Part shown: one piece after another, positions 29,174 to 37,877 of the stretch
Layout: each line of letters opens with the position of its first letter
Numbering within the stretch: position 1 is the stretch's first letter
Assembly: GCA_963808165.1 (NCBI GenBank)
Contig: CAWEET010000001.1
Coordinates: 124,001-188,000, forward strand
Source of the DNA: Thiosocius sp963808165
GTDB taxonomy: Bacteria; Pseudomonadota; Gammaproteobacteria; Chromatiales; Chromatiaceae
Reading direction: 5' to 3'
DNA: 64,000 nucleotides
Program-made: the position numbers and the translations under genes
The notes under the pieces: generated by a model
Told to the model about the DNA's origin: nothing
Seen by the model: the letters and a program-made list of their open reading frames with translations, nothing else
Database searches by the model: none

Positions 29174-30109
29174 ATGGATGAACACCATCCTCCAGCCCTC
29201 GTCGCCCTAACCGGGGCTACCGGTTTCATCGGCCGCAGACTTCAAGCCGCCTTGCTCCGGCGCGGTTACGCGGTGCGCGCTCTCATGCGTCCCGATTCCA
29301 GGAATTTCGATCGGCTCGAGCCCGGGTGCGAAGTGTATTCTGTGCCGTTGTGCGATCAGGAAGGGCTTTCGAAGGCGTTCGAGGGCGTGGCCGCAGTTGT
29401 TTACTGTGCGGGAACCGTGCGCGGGCTCTCTCTGGATGATTTCACCCCGGCCAATGTCCTGGGGGTGGAGAGCACGATTGCGACGCTCGAACGGATGCCG
29501 GCACCGCCCCCGCTTCTGCTGATTTCGTCGCTCGCGGCGAGTCGGCCCGAGCTCTCGCATTACGCGCACAGCAAGTTCCTCGGCGAGCAGGTTTTGTGCA
29601 AGTCGCCCGGCCTGCCCTGGACCATCCTCCGGCCGCCGGCCGTTTACGGACCAGGGGATCGTGAGATGCGCCCCCTGTTGGAGTCAATTCGTCGCGGCAT
29701 CGCCCCGATCGTGGGGCCGCGAGACCAGCGACTGTCGTTGTTATACGTCGATGATCTTGCGGCGGCGGTGGTGTCCTGGCTGAAACATTGGAAGGCATGC
29801 GCGGGCGGTGTGTTTTCGGTCGACGATGGTCGGGCGGGCGGCTATGATTGGCCCGCCATCATCGAGGCGGTGAAAGGGGCTGGCGTGGTGAGTCTGCGTT
29901 TGCCGGAGCCGATATTGAGGACTGTCGCTGGCGTCAACATGTTCAGCGCGCGGATCTTCGGATACAAGCCAATGCTGACGCTCGGCAAGGTCCAGGAACT
30001 CCGTCAACCACAATGGCTATGTAACAATGCGCCGTTCACCGAGGCGACCGGATGGACCCCGGCCGTAACGTTGCGCCAAGGGGTAGAGCGTCTCCTCGGC
30101 GCGGCATAA
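29174..30109 (+). CDS. SDR-family NAD(P)-dependent reductase, CerR-like
   Basis: 311 residues of the extended/atypical SDR (epimerase) family: ALTGATGFIGRRLQAALLRR as nucleotide-binding GxxGxxG, VVYCAGTVRG, active-site YxxxK in SHYAHSKFLGE, and LRPPAVYGPGD. In Caulobacter the equivalent operon gene reduces the 3-keto group during ceramide synthesis. Equivalence is inferred from family and gene order, not from substrate residues. It begins in the leader of the acyl-AMP ligase stop (TGAATG), so translation is coupled. Confidence 0.8.
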   Translation: MDEHHPPALVALTGATGFIGRRLQAALLRRGYAVRALMRPDSRNFDRLEPGCEVYSVPLCDQEGLSKAFEGVAAVVYCAGTVRGLSLDDFTPANVLGVESTIATLERMPAPPPLLLISSLAASRPELSHYAHSKFLGEQVLCKSPGLPWTILRPPAVYGPGDREMRPLLESIRRGIAPIVGPRDQRLSLLYVDDLAAAVVSWLKHWKACAGGVFSVDDGRAGGYDWPAIIEAVKGAGVVSLRLPEPILRTVAGVNMFSARIFGYKPMLTLGKVQELRQPQWLCNNAPFTEATGWTPAVTLRQGVERLLGAA

Positions 30110-30120
30110 CCTGCACGAGG

Positions 30121-30378
30121 GTGCCTGACTTGGCTTCGGACATACAGGAAATCGAGCAACAGCTGGTGGAGATCTTGCTGGCCTTCCTTGGCGAGGCCCG
30201 CGACATCAGCCGCGATACCGACCTGATTGCTGATCTGCATCTCGAGTCCGTTCAGGTGATGGAGTTCGTGGTCGAAGTCGAAGACCATTACGACATCGCG
30301 ATCGACCTCGATACCCTCTCAGACGCGCGCAAGCTCGGCGATCTGGCCGTGATCGTCGCCGGCGCTCGCGGCGCCTGA
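30121..30378 (+). CDS. Acyl carrier protein of the ceramide operon
   Basis: About 85 residues from the GTG at 30121; a TTG at 30130 is an equally spaced alternative after ACGAGG. Helical ACP fold with DLHLESVQVMEFVVEVED, whose Ser is the expected phosphopantetheine site (LES rather than the usual DSL). It lies between the SDR and the palmitoyltransferase, where Caulobacter encodes its sphingolipid-specific ACP. The acidic, short sequence fits a carrier for the long-chain acyl group. Confidence 0.88.
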   Translation: MPDLASDIQEIEQQLVEILLAFLGEARDISRDTDLIADLHLESVQVMEFVVEVEDHYDIAIDLDTLSDARKLGDLAVIVAGARGA

Positions 30379-30387
30379 TTGGCCATC

Positions 30388-31590
30388 ATGGGTCTGCTGG
30401 ACAAGTTCAAGCCGGTGCAGGCGATGTCCAAGGCCTTGTCTTCGGCCGGCGGTGACCCGACCAAGGTGGTGCTCGAGAAAGTGCTCTCGGCGACCGAAGC
30501 CATCATTGGCGGCCGGCCGACGATACTGGCCGGTACCAACAACTACCTCGGTCTCACATTCGATTCCTCCTGCATCACAGCAGGACAGCGCGCGTTGGCC
30601 GCGGCGGGCACCGGGACGACTGGTTCGCGCATGGCGAACGGCACCTTTTCCGAGCATCTCGCACTGGAAGGCGAGCTGGCAGAATTCTACGGTTACCCGT
30701 TCGGCATGGTGTTCTCCACCGGCTATGCGGCGAATCTGGGCATCCTCAGTGCGCTGGCGGGCCCCGAGGACGTGATTTTGCTTGATTCCGACGCCCATGC
30801 CAGCCTCTACGACGGCTGCCGCATGAGCGGCGCGGCGGTCTATCGTTTCAAGCACAACGACGTATCGAGCCTGGAAAAAAGACTACGGCGCCTGTCCGAC
30901 AAGGCGGCCAACTCGCTGGTCGTCGTCGAGGGGCAGTACAGCGTGCTTGGCGATTGTGCTCCGCTGGCAGCGCTCGCACGGGTCAAGCGCGACTATGGCG
31001 CCTATCTTTTCGTCGACGAGGCGCATTCGCTCGGGGTGTTCGGAAAAACCGGGCGTGGTGTCGTCGAAGAGGCCGCAGTGCTCGACGAAGTGGATTTCGT
31101 CGTCGGCACCTTCAGCAAGAGCCTGGGCAGCATCGGTGGTTTCTGTGTCAGTCCTCACCGGGAACTCACGCTGTTCCGCTACGCGAGCCGGCCTTATGTC
31201 TTCACGGCCTCGCCCTCGCCGGCCACGATTGCGACCACCCGGCAGGCGCTCCACCAGCTGCGCACCCAGCCGTGGCTGCGCGAGCAGCTGTGGCGCAACG
31301 CACGCCACCTCTATGGCGGCCTCGAGGCACTGGATTTACAGCTCGGCCCCGAGGTCAGCCCGATTATCGCCGTGCGATTCGAGCAGAGCGAACTTGCCAA
31401 GGCCCATTGGGTGGCGCTGCTCGAGCTGGGCGTCTATACCAACCTTATGTTGCCGCCGGCTACTCCCGACGGCACCAGTCTGGTCAGATGCAGCGTGACG
31501 GCTGCGCATACCTCGCAACAGATCGACGCCATCATCGACGCGTTCAGGTCGGTGCGAGATTCCTCTTTGCCGCTTGCGTCGCTTCGTTGA
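30388..31590 (+). CDS. spt: Alpha-oxoamine synthase, serine palmitoyltransferase type
   Basis: About 400-residue PLP enzyme. The aminotransferase-fold signatures are TNNYLGLTFD, GTGTTGSRMANG, LLDSDAHASLYDG (His stacks on PLP), FVDEAHSLGVFGKTGRG (Asp binds the pyridine N), and the Schiff-base Lys in GTFSKSLGSIGGF. It could in principle be a KBL or BioF relative. The operon with FAAL, SDR and ACP argues for serine palmitoyltransferase, which makes 3-ketodihydrosphingosine from serine and acyl-thioester. ATG 30388 is used; TTG 30379 is possible. Convergent with the next gene. Confidence 0.85.
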   Translation: MGLLDKFKPVQAMSKALSSAGGDPTKVVLEKVLSATEAIIGGRPTILAGTNNYLGLTFDSSCITAGQRALAAAGTGTTGSRMANGTFSEHLALEGELAEFYGYPFGMVFSTGYAANLGILSALAGPEDVILLDSDAHASLYDGCRMSGAAVYRFKHNDVSSLEKRLRRLSDKAANSLVVVEGQYSVLGDCAPLAALARVKRDYGAYLFVDEAHSLGVFGKTGRGVVEEAAVLDEVDFVVGTFSKSLGSIGGFCVSPHRELTLFRYASRPYVFTASPSPATIATTRQALHQLRTQPWLREQLWRNARHLYGGLEALDLQLGPEVSPIIAVRFEQSELAKAHWVALLELGVYTNLMLPPATPDGTSLVRCSVTAAHTSQQIDAIIDAFRSVRDSSLPLASLR

Positions 31591-31624
31591 CGCCGCGAGC
31601 GGCGTGAGGCCGGAAACGGTCCGG

Positions 31625-32569
31625 TCATCTGAATCCTCCAGCGCGATAAATCCGCCACAGCAGGCCCCAGCCGAAGATCAGGGGATGACGGCGCTGGCGT
31701 CCTGTGGCCTTGGCGCGGACCCCCGAATGCCTCTCGATTTTCCAAAGGACGTACTCGACCGGATCGTTGAACGTAGCCGCGGCTTTGACCAGTCGGGCGA
31801 CCGATAGCAGCTTGCCTTGCCAGCGCCGCAGCGTCCAGGCAAGCCGAGACCTGAATCGTTCCGTTTCTGAAAGGCTGCTTTGGTAACTGGAGTCACTCAC
31901 AGCAACGGCGTGCAGGGCGCCGTGCGCGGCGAGCGCAGCAGTCAACTCCCCGAGATAGGTGCTGTAGGCGTCGTACAACGCCAGTGCATAGCCGGTCTTC
32001 TCGGCGCGGAGCTCGCAGCGGTAGGTGAGGGAGAAACCCGTGCGCCAGAGATCCTGAACCGCGAATTCCGCGGGCAGCATCGGCAAGGTCCGCGTGATGA
32101 AGGTTTTGGCTGCGGTCACCATCGCCGCGGTGACACGTGCGCTTACCGCGCTATTGCGGCAATAGGCGAGTACGCAGGGCTGGGCGAAGCGTGCCCAAAA
32201 ATAGGGGTGGAAATCTCCGCTGAGCGCGGCTTCGAAGCAGTCGAGACGCACCGTGGCGTATTTCGCGAGCAGCGGCCGTCCTTCGCTCTGTGTCTGAACA
32301 TGGTAGACATTGGGCGGCAAGAGGCGATTGGCCCAGCCGTGCCAACGCCGCGGAAAGGTGCCGCTGTAGCTGTCAAGCAAGGCGTAGAAATCGAGCACGG
32401 TATCCCTTTTGCCACGAACATACGATCCGTACAGCAGCACGGCCTGGACAGCAGTGCCGTGACGCTGGCGGATGAGCGCCACCAAGGCATTGATTCGTGG
32501 ATCTTGCTCGAGCGAGGTGTCATGCAGCTGTCGCTCGACGATCTGCGAGGGCGTCGCGCCAGCGGTCAT
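31625..32569 (-). CDS. Nucleotidyltransferase-like protein coupled to CDP-alcohol transferase
   Basis: 314 residues. The N-terminal part carries LLYGSYVRGKRDTVLDFYAL, matching the GSxxRG core of MNT/Pol-beta nucleotidyltransferases but with an atypical acidic pair (DFY). The remaining 230 residues are helical with no recognised motif. Its ATG overlaps the stop of the CDP-alcohol phosphatidyltransferase gene by 4 bp, so the two are co-translated and probably act together. Substrate unknown; a role in headgroup activation is inference. Confidence 0.7.
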   Translation of the reverse strand: MTAGATPSQIVERQLHDTSLEQDPRINALVALIRQRHGTAVQAVLLYGSYVRGKRDTVLDFYALLDSYSGTFPRRWHGWANRLLPPNVYHVQTQSEGRPLLAKYATVRLDCFEAALSGDFHPYFWARFAQPCVLAYCRNSAVSARVTAAMVTAAKTFITRTLPMLPAEFAVQDLWRTGFSLTYRCELRAEKTGYALALYDAYSTYLGELTAALAAHGALHAVAVSDSSYQSSLSETERFRSRLAWTLRRWQGKLLSVARLVKAAATFNDPVEYVLWKIERHSGVRAKATGRQRRHPLIFGWGLLWRIYRAGGFR

Positions 32570-33765
32570 CCGTTGCTTGCCTGCACGCGCTGTGTCGCCG
32601 CGAACAGTTGGTAGGCGCGTGGGTGTTGGCGTGCCGCGGTATCGGCATCGGCCAGCCAGGACCGCAGCGGTCCGCTATCGACGCGGGCGATCAGGGCCAG
32701 GGCAAGACGTGCGATCAGGACCAAGCTAGTGATCACCGTCCACGCGGCCACGCCAACGAAGCCCCATTCCGGCCGTCCGACCGCAACGGCCGGGGTCAGT
32801 ATGACCAGGCAGGTGTTGCGGCGAGCCGTCACCAGACGAAAATAGGCATCAAATGGGCGCCAGGTGAAGATCTCGCAGTCGCCGAGTAGGTGAAAGGACC
32901 CTTCGACCAGTCGTCCGAGTATATAGCCGACAAAGATCACCCAGTACAGATCGACCCGGTCGAGTCCGTAGACACCCTGGAAACCGCCGAGCGACATGCC
33001 CCAGGCAACGTACCAGAACGGCGGATGCACGAGATCCATGCCGTGGTCGAGCACATGGCCCAGCCGGCTCGATTGCACGGTGACCCTCGCCAGCTTGCCG
33101 TCCACCGAGTCGAGGAAGGTCATCAGCCAGGCGATCACGAGCCCGAACGCGAATTGGCCCTGAAGGAACAGCCAGCCGGCAAGCAGCATCAGCACCAGCC
33201 CGACGGTCGTGACCGCATTCGGCGTTACCCCCCATTCCGCAAGGCGATGAACCACCTGTTTGACCGGCCTCGGCCAGAGCCATTTGGTCACCAGGTCGGT
33301 GATGCCCTTGTAGGCGCTGCCGAAGAGCCGGTCCTCCAAGCGTGTTTGGGTATCGCTGGTAATGGGTTCGAGCAGGGGAGGCGCGGCACGGCGCAGGCGT
33401 TCATCGTAGTCGCCGAGGGCAGCCGGCTCGATCGTCACCAGGCCCTTGCGCGGCCCTTCGCCGTCGCCGCGCAGTAAGGCGAGCGCCTGCGGCGCCTTCG
33501 GTGCATTTACAATGGCGAGGGCGGGGTTGCCACTGCTCGGGTCACGCAGGACAGTGTCGGTCAGCTCGAGCAGTCGCTCGAGGGTGCGGACCTCGGTGAC
33601 ATAATCGCCACGGATCAGCAGCACCGCCGCCTCGTCCGGCAAGTCGCTTAGATCGGTTATCCACCGTGCGGCGCCGATGTGTGCTATCTGTCTGGTCAGA
33701 CGCTCTTGCGACGACAGGCCCCAAAGGCGCACCTGGGCTTCACCGACGAGATTGACGTAAAACAT
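32566..33765 (-). CDS. CDP-alcohol phosphatidyltransferase with N-terminal NTP-transferase-like domain (paralog 1)
   Basis: 399 residues. The N-terminal 170 residues look like a degenerate sugar-nucleotidyltransferase (VLLIRGDYVTEVRTLERLLE), as in fused archaeal inositol-1-P cytidylyltransferase/phosphotransferases. The C-terminal half is a multi-spanning CDP-alcohol phosphatidyltransferase with the complete signature DGKLAR-x8-G-x3-D-x3-D (DSVDGKLARV to DHGMD). Such enzymes transfer a phospho-alcohol from a CDP carrier to a hydroxyl, or diacylglycerol phosphate to an alcohol. In this locus a ceramide acceptor is a reasonable guess. A paralog lies at 45347. Confidence 0.85.
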   Translation of the reverse strand: MFYVNLVGEAQVRLWGLSSQERLTRQIAHIGAARWITDLSDLPDEAAVLLIRGDYVTEVRTLERLLELTDTVLRDPSSGNPALAIVNAPKAPQALALLRGDGEGPRKGLVTIEPAALGDYDERLRRAAPPLLEPITSDTQTRLEDRLFGSAYKGITDLVTKWLWPRPVKQVVHRLAEWGVTPNAVTTVGLVLMLLAGWLFLQGQFAFGLVIAWLMTFLDSVDGKLARVTVQSSRLGHVLDHGMDLVHPPFWYVAWGMSLGGFQGVYGLDRVDLYWVIFVGYILGRLVEGSFHLLGDCEIFTWRPFDAYFRLVTARRNTCLVILTPAVAVGRPEWGFVGVAAWTVITSLVLIARLALALIARVDSGPLRSWLADADTAARQHPRAYQLFAATQRVQASNG

Positions 33766-33842
33766 GCTGCGGGGCGCCTGGCAAATGTCAATGTTAAGTC
33801 GATGAGTATAGAGGTTTTACTTTCGAACTGGATGGTAGAGAT

Positions 33843-34757
33843 TTGCGCCTGATCCATGTCACCGACGCGCACCTAACCTCGTTGCAGCGGGCCGGGGCCA
33901 GTTGCTGGCGCGGCAAGCGGACGCTGGGTTATCTGTCCTGGCGACGTAAGCGCCGGCACCAATATCGCCCGGAACGTCTGGCTGCGCTGACCGAAGCCGT
34001 TGCCAGGGAAGCGCCGGACGTGATCCTGATCGGCGGAGACCTGGTGCACATCGGCTTGCCGGAAGAAATCGCCGCGGCGACGCCTTGGCTGGAGCAACTT
34101 GCGGCAATCGCCCAGGTGATGTTGGTGCCGGGCAATCACGATGTCTACGCGGGTGATTCCTGGACGGCAGTTGCGGCCCACTGGGCCCCCTACCTGGGTG
34201 TCGCCACGCCGGCCGATGCGTCCACCGCGGAGGCTGCGTTTCCGGTTGAACAGCCCTGCGGCGACGTCAGCCTGATCGGCCTGTCCTCGGCCTGCCCGAC
34301 ACCGCCCTTCATGGCGACCGGGCGCCTAGGCCCTTCGCAGATCTCACGGCTCGCGACATTGCTGGAGGCCGCTCGGCGGCAGGGGCATTTCCAATGCCTG
34401 TTGATCCATCATCCGCCGTTGCCGGGTCTCACCAAATGGCGTAGGGCCCTGCAGGACGCACCGGCGCTCGAGGCGCTGTTACGGCAGTATGGGACCGACC
34501 TGGTGTTGCACGGCCACCTGCATCGCAACTCGCGCCATGTGTGCGCAGACGGGCTTCGAGTTTATGGCACGGCGTCTGCGTCCTCGATCATGCCACTGGC
34601 CCCTGCCGCGTATCGCTGCATCGACATCGAAGCCAATGCAGGCGGCTGGGACGTTCGGATGGCCTTGAAAACCGTCCTCGCCGACCGGGACGGGTACGTG
34701 CTCGAGGAAGAGACCTGGCACAGGCCACGCCGCGCGTCACACCTGGCCGCGGTCTGA
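33843..34757 (+). CDS. Calcineurin-like metallophosphoesterase
   Basis: 304 residues. All the family metal motifs are present in order: VTDAHL (DxH), IGGDLVH (GDxxx), PGNHDVY (GNHD), LIHHPPLP and LHGHLHRNS (GHxH). Similar soluble enzymes include lipid-A pathway LpxH/LpxG-type pyrophosphatases and cAMP phosphodiesterase-like CpdA. Start is the TTG at 33843 after GGTAGAGA. Divergent from the CDP-alcohol transferase. Its position suggests removal of a phosphate from a headgroup intermediate, but this is inferred. Confidence 0.85.
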   Translation: MRLIHVTDAHLTSLQRAGASCWRGKRTLGYLSWRRKRRHQYRPERLAALTEAVAREAPDVILIGGDLVHIGLPEEIAAATPWLEQLAAIAQVMLVPGNHDVYAGDSWTAVAAHWAPYLGVATPADASTAEAAFPVEQPCGDVSLIGLSSACPTPPFMATGRLGPSQISRLATLLEAARRQGHFQCLLIHHPPLPGLTKWRRALQDAPALEALLRQYGTDLVLHGHLHRNSRHVCADGLRVYGTASASSIMPLAPAAYRCIDIEANAGGWDVRMALKTVLADRDGYVLEEETWHRPRRASHLAAV

Positions 34758-34895
34758 CCCGCTGGGGCTGCTGTCCGACCTTCTAGCGATTCCATGCGTT
34801 CCGGCCGCCGCGATGGCGTGGCCGGGGTATCGCGGAGCCGATCATCCCGGGTACTGGTGCAACTTGCAGGCTGGCCCCATGCCTATCCCGTCGAC

Positions 34896-35963
34896 TCATC
34901 GGGTGACCCGCCGCAGACCTACCAAGGCCAGGCCGAGAAAGAGCAGATCCGGGCCCGCGGCCACCGCTGCGGGATTCCATTCGAAGATGGCCCCGAGGTT
35001 TGCGACTATCCTTTCGACCAGGTAGAAGCTGATGCCGATACCGCCCCCGATCGCGATGCGCAGACCTGCAGAGAGGGTGCGTACCGACCCGATGACAAAG
35101 GGCAGGCCGAGCAGCGACATGGCAAGCAAGCCGAGGGGATAGGTGAGTTGCTGCCAGAAGACCAGCCAATAGCGGTGGGTGCTGAGCTCGTTCTGCTCCA
35201 GCAGTTTGATGTAACGGAACAGATCGACCATCGCCAGGGAACGCGCCGGGACCACGAACGCGGACATCTGCTCCGCGGTGAGGAAGCCCTGCCATCTGAG
35301 CTTGTCCAGGTCGCGTCGCTTGATCTGGTCGCCTTCCAAAACCGTCTCCTGCACTTCATGCAGCAACCAGTCGTCGCCGCCTAGAACGTCGCCGCGTTCG
35401 GCCTGAATGATCTTGCTGGGTCGCCCGTCCTGCGTAAGCTCGAAGATCTCTATGTCCTGCGGCACATGGCCGTATAGCAGGGCCCCGATGTACAGGTAGG
35501 TGTCGCCTTTGCGGGTCCAGAGCGCGGTGTGCTCGCTGCCTACGACGGTCGACAGAGTCCGCGTGCGGAGTTCTACCGCCCGCTGCTCCAATGTCGGTAC
35601 CAGTAGATTCTGCACCGGCGGTACCAGCAGAATGCCGAGCGTGGTGACCTTCAGGACCGCGGAGGCCAGGCGCAGTGGCGATTGTCCGCTCGACTGCAGG
35701 GCGATCAGCTCGCGGTGGCTCGCCATGGTCCCCAGTCCGATCAGGGTGCCCATGAGCGCGCTTACGGGGAGCAGGTCTATCACCAGCATCGGGAGCGTCA
35801 GCACGGTGATTTCCAGGGCATCGATGGTGGTGAAATCTGCTTTGCCCACGTCTTCCAGGGCTTCGGACAGATTGAGGAAGGAGAACAGCGCCAACAGGAT
35901 AAGCAGAACGACCGCCCCGGCTTTTACGAGGTGGCTCGCGATATACCGGTCGATCAATGCCAT
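34896..35963 (-). CDS. lptG: LptG-family permease subunit
   Basis: 355 residues from the ATG at 35963 (MALIDRYIASHLVKAG). Six predicted membrane helices in YjgP/YjgQ arrangement (VVLLILLALFSFLNLSEAL, LPMLVIDLLPVSALMGTLIGL, three near the C-terminus) flank a periplasmic beta-jellyroll. The family extracts LPS from the inner membrane with LptB2 and LptC. It overlaps lptF by 10 bp. Genes usually beside lptFG (pepA) are absent. It lies inside the sphingolipid cluster, so it may be a dedicated paralog. This window cannot show whether the chromosome has another pair. Confidence 0.88.
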   Translation of the reverse strand: MALIDRYIASHLVKAGAVVLLILLALFSFLNLSEALEDVGKADFTTIDALEITVLTLPMLVIDLLPVSALMGTLIGLGTMASHRELIALQSSGQSPLRLASAVLKVTTLGILLVPPVQNLLVPTLEQRAVELRTRTLSTVVGSEHTALWTRKGDTYLYIGALLYGHVPQDIEIFELTQDGRPSKIIQAERGDVLGGDDWLLHEVQETVLEGDQIKRRDLDKLRWQGFLTAEQMSAFVVPARSLAMVDLFRYIKLLEQNELSTHRYWLVFWQQLTYPLGLLAMSLLGLPFVIGSVRTLSAGLRIAIGGGIGISFYLVERIVANLGAIFEWNPAAVAAGPDLLFLGLALVGLRRVTR

Positions 35964-37015
35964 GTCGCCTTCCCGGCACGCCTGACCGCCCACCAGGCTA
36001 CGAGGGTGGTGGCCAGCAGCCCCGGGGCCCACCACAGGGTCGCCCAAGTCTCCTGCTCCACCCAGGACTTGCCGATGCCGAGCAGATTGAAATAGATGGC
36101 ATAGATTGCCAGGGCCACCGGCAATCGTGTGAAGCCCCCCTGGCGTGGGCGGCGCTCGCTTAGCGGCAGCGCCAGTAGGGCGAGCAGCAGCGTCGAAACC
36201 GGAGTCGAAAGCCGCCATTGCAACTCCGCCCGATCCTTCGGCTCAGATGATTGACGCAGCATGGCAGTCGTTTTGCCCTTGGATTTGTGCGCCATCGATC
36301 TCGGGGTCTTGGTATCGAGAAGCAAGGTCAGGGAGTCGAATCTGCCCCAGAAGTCCGGCCCCGTCGTCGCCTTGATGAAGGTCTGGGCATCGTCCAAAGT
36401 TAGGCGGTAACCATCGGCGCTCGTCTGTCGCTCGATACGGCCTTGTGCCGCGGTGATGACCTCCAGGCCATCGGGCTTGCGGGTCCGCACGAAGATACCC
36501 TTGATCTGATCCGCATCCGCGGTCGTCGGCTCGACGAATACTGCGCGTTCGCCGTCTTCGAACGAATAGAAGCGACCGGGGCGAATGCGTTCCAGCTCAG
36601 AGGTGGCCTCGGCCTGTGATTCGAGGGTGTAGATTCGACTGTAGGCCCAAGGTCGAACGACGGTCGAGAGCGCCGCCACAGCCAGCGCGAAACATACGGC
36701 AAACAACGCGATCGGCCGTCGCAGGCGTTGTATGCTGAAGCCGCTCGCCTGCATTGCGGTGATCTCGAGCTGGCTGTAGAGCCGCCCCAGACTGACGATG
36801 ATCCCGAAGTAGAGCCCGATCGGTAACAGCACCTCCAGGGCGATAAGGGATTTCAGCAATGTCAGCTCGACGACTTCGCGCGCCTGTAGTATGCCGCTCG
36901 CCGCGTCGGCCAGGAAACGTGTCAGGCTGTAGACGAGGAAGATCGCGAGCAGCACGATACTGACTGCGGCGGTGGCTGCAGCGACCTCACGGAGCAGATA
37001 GCGGTCGACGATCAC
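35954..37015 (-). CDS. lptF: LptF-family permease subunit
   Basis: About 353 residues from the GTG at 37015 (VIVDRYLLREVAAATAAV), which aligns with the start of known LptF proteins. An ATG at 37069 in the same frame would add 18 residues but covers the palindrome at 37052-37070. Membrane helices flank the periplasmic domain, and LPIGLYFGIIVSLGRLYSQLEITAMQASG is the conserved LptF region (two adjoining segments). Overlaps lptG, so they form one unit. Confidence 0.88.
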   Translation of the reverse strand: MIVDRYLLREVAAATAAVSIVLLAIFLVYSLTRFLADAASGILQAREVVELTLLKSLIALEVLLPIGLYFGIIVSLGRLYSQLEITAMQASGFSIQRLRRPIALFAVCFALAVAALSTVVRPWAYSRIYTLESQAEATSELERIRPGRFYSFEDGERAVFVEPTTADADQIKGIFVRTRKPDGLEVITAAQGRIERQTSADGYRLTLDDAQTFIKATTGPDFWGRFDSLTLLLDTKTPRSMAHKSKGKTTAMLRQSSEPKDRAELQWRLSTPVSTLLLALLALPLSERRPRQGGFTRLPVALAIYAIYFNLLGIGKSWVEQETWATLWWAPGLLATTLVAWWAVRRAGKATWH

Positions 37016-37051
37016 GTAAGCAGGATTTCGCGGGGTAGGGCCGGAGTGACG

Positions 37052-37070
37052 AATGATACTTGGTATCATT
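37052..37070. promoter_or_regulatory. 19-bp palindromic operator candidate between lptF and lptA-like
   Basis: AATGATACTTGGTATCATT has 8-bp perfect arms and a 3-bp spacer. It sits in the 57-bp gap between the divergent lptF and lptA-like genes, so one bound regulator could control both. It resembles a metalloregulator box in form but does not match the Fur consensus well. The regulator is unknown. Confidence 0.5.
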
Positions 37071-37078
37071 TAATGCCA

Positions 37079-37609
37079 ATGCACTCAAATCAACCGAAAT
37101 GCCACACTGCGCGCGGCGTGCTCAAATGGGTCGGTCTTTGTTGCTTGGGCCTGTTTGGTCAGGCGTGCTATCTGGAGGTGGCGGCCGCGCCGCTGGAGCT
37201 GGCGAAGGGAGACGCCGTGGTGGTGAGTGCAGAGCATGCGGTGGAAGACGATTCCGAGCGCGCGATGCACTTGCGCGGCAGCGTCCAGGTGCATGCCCCG
37301 ACTTGGGAGATGTTCGCTGCCCAAGCGATCTTGTACGGCAATCCGGCCGCACCGGATGTGGTCGTCGCCGACGGTGTACCGGCGCGAATTCGGATGTTTC
37401 GCGACAATGGCGAACTACGGGTCGAAGCGGAAGGGCGGCACGTCGAGTACAGTCGTGCGGACGATATGGTGCAGATAACAGGGGACGCGGTGCTGACCGA
37501 TGATCGACGCACGATCCGCGGCGACCGGATGCGCTATGCGATTCAATCGGGACGCATCAGCGTCGAAGGGGAGAAGCGGGTCAGGGCCCTGGCCCTGCCG
37601 GAGCCCTAG
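37079..37609 (+). CDS. LptA-like periplasmic OstA-domain protein
   Basis: About 176 residues. The N-terminal hydrophobic signal segment (WVGLCCLGLFGQACYLEVAA) is followed by OstA/LptA beta-jellyroll repeats: HLRGSVQVHAPTWEMFAAQA, GELRVEAEGRHVEYSR, VQITGDAVLTDDRRTIRGD and RMRYAIQSGRISVEG. LptA forms the periplasmic bridge that carries LPS from LptBFGC to LptDE. The start could be ATG 37073 or 37079. Divergent from lptF and away from any lptC/lptB. The TAG stop lies in the left terminal repeat of MITE copy B, so the original C-terminus may be altered. Confidence 0.8.
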   Translation: MHSNQPKCHTARGVLKWVGLCCLGLFGQACYLEVAAAPLELAKGDAVVVSAEHAVEDDSERAMHLRGSVQVHAPTWEMFAAQAILYGNPAAPDVVVADGVPARIRMFRDNGELRVEAEGRHVEYSRADDMVQITGDAVLTDDRRTIRGDRMRYAIQSGRISVEGEKRVRALALPEP

Positions 37610-37877
37610 GGCCTGTTAACACTAATCCGGAGCGTGTCGCCGGAGGCCATTTTTTCGCAGATCAAGGCGTAACGAGCGCTGTGTAGCAGGCTACATAAGC
37701 GAGGTGCAACGCAGAGCTGTGGAAAAATGGCCCCGTCCCTTCGGGTTGCGCCCCAAAATGCGCCACTCGGTGTTACTCGTCGTTCATTTGGAATGACCAA
37801 ACTTCACTCCTCGCGCCTTGATTGGCCCATTTTGGGGCAGCAACGACGCGATCCGGATTAGTGTTAACAGGCCCTAG
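37606..37877. repeat. MITE-like element, copy B (full length, perfect TIRs)
   Basis: 272 bp with 26-bp perfect terminal inverted repeats beginning CTAGGGCCTGTTAACACTAA. No ORF for a transposase. The interior carries paired segments (GGCCATTTTTTCG/AAAAATGGCC, GGGGCGCAACCC-type) and is homologous to copy C over its whole length. TA at both ends (37607-37608 and 37875-37876) is compatible with a TA-targeting, IS630/mariner-type parent. The left TIR gives the stop of the lptA-like gene and the right TIR the stop of the HIT gene. Confidence 0.85.
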
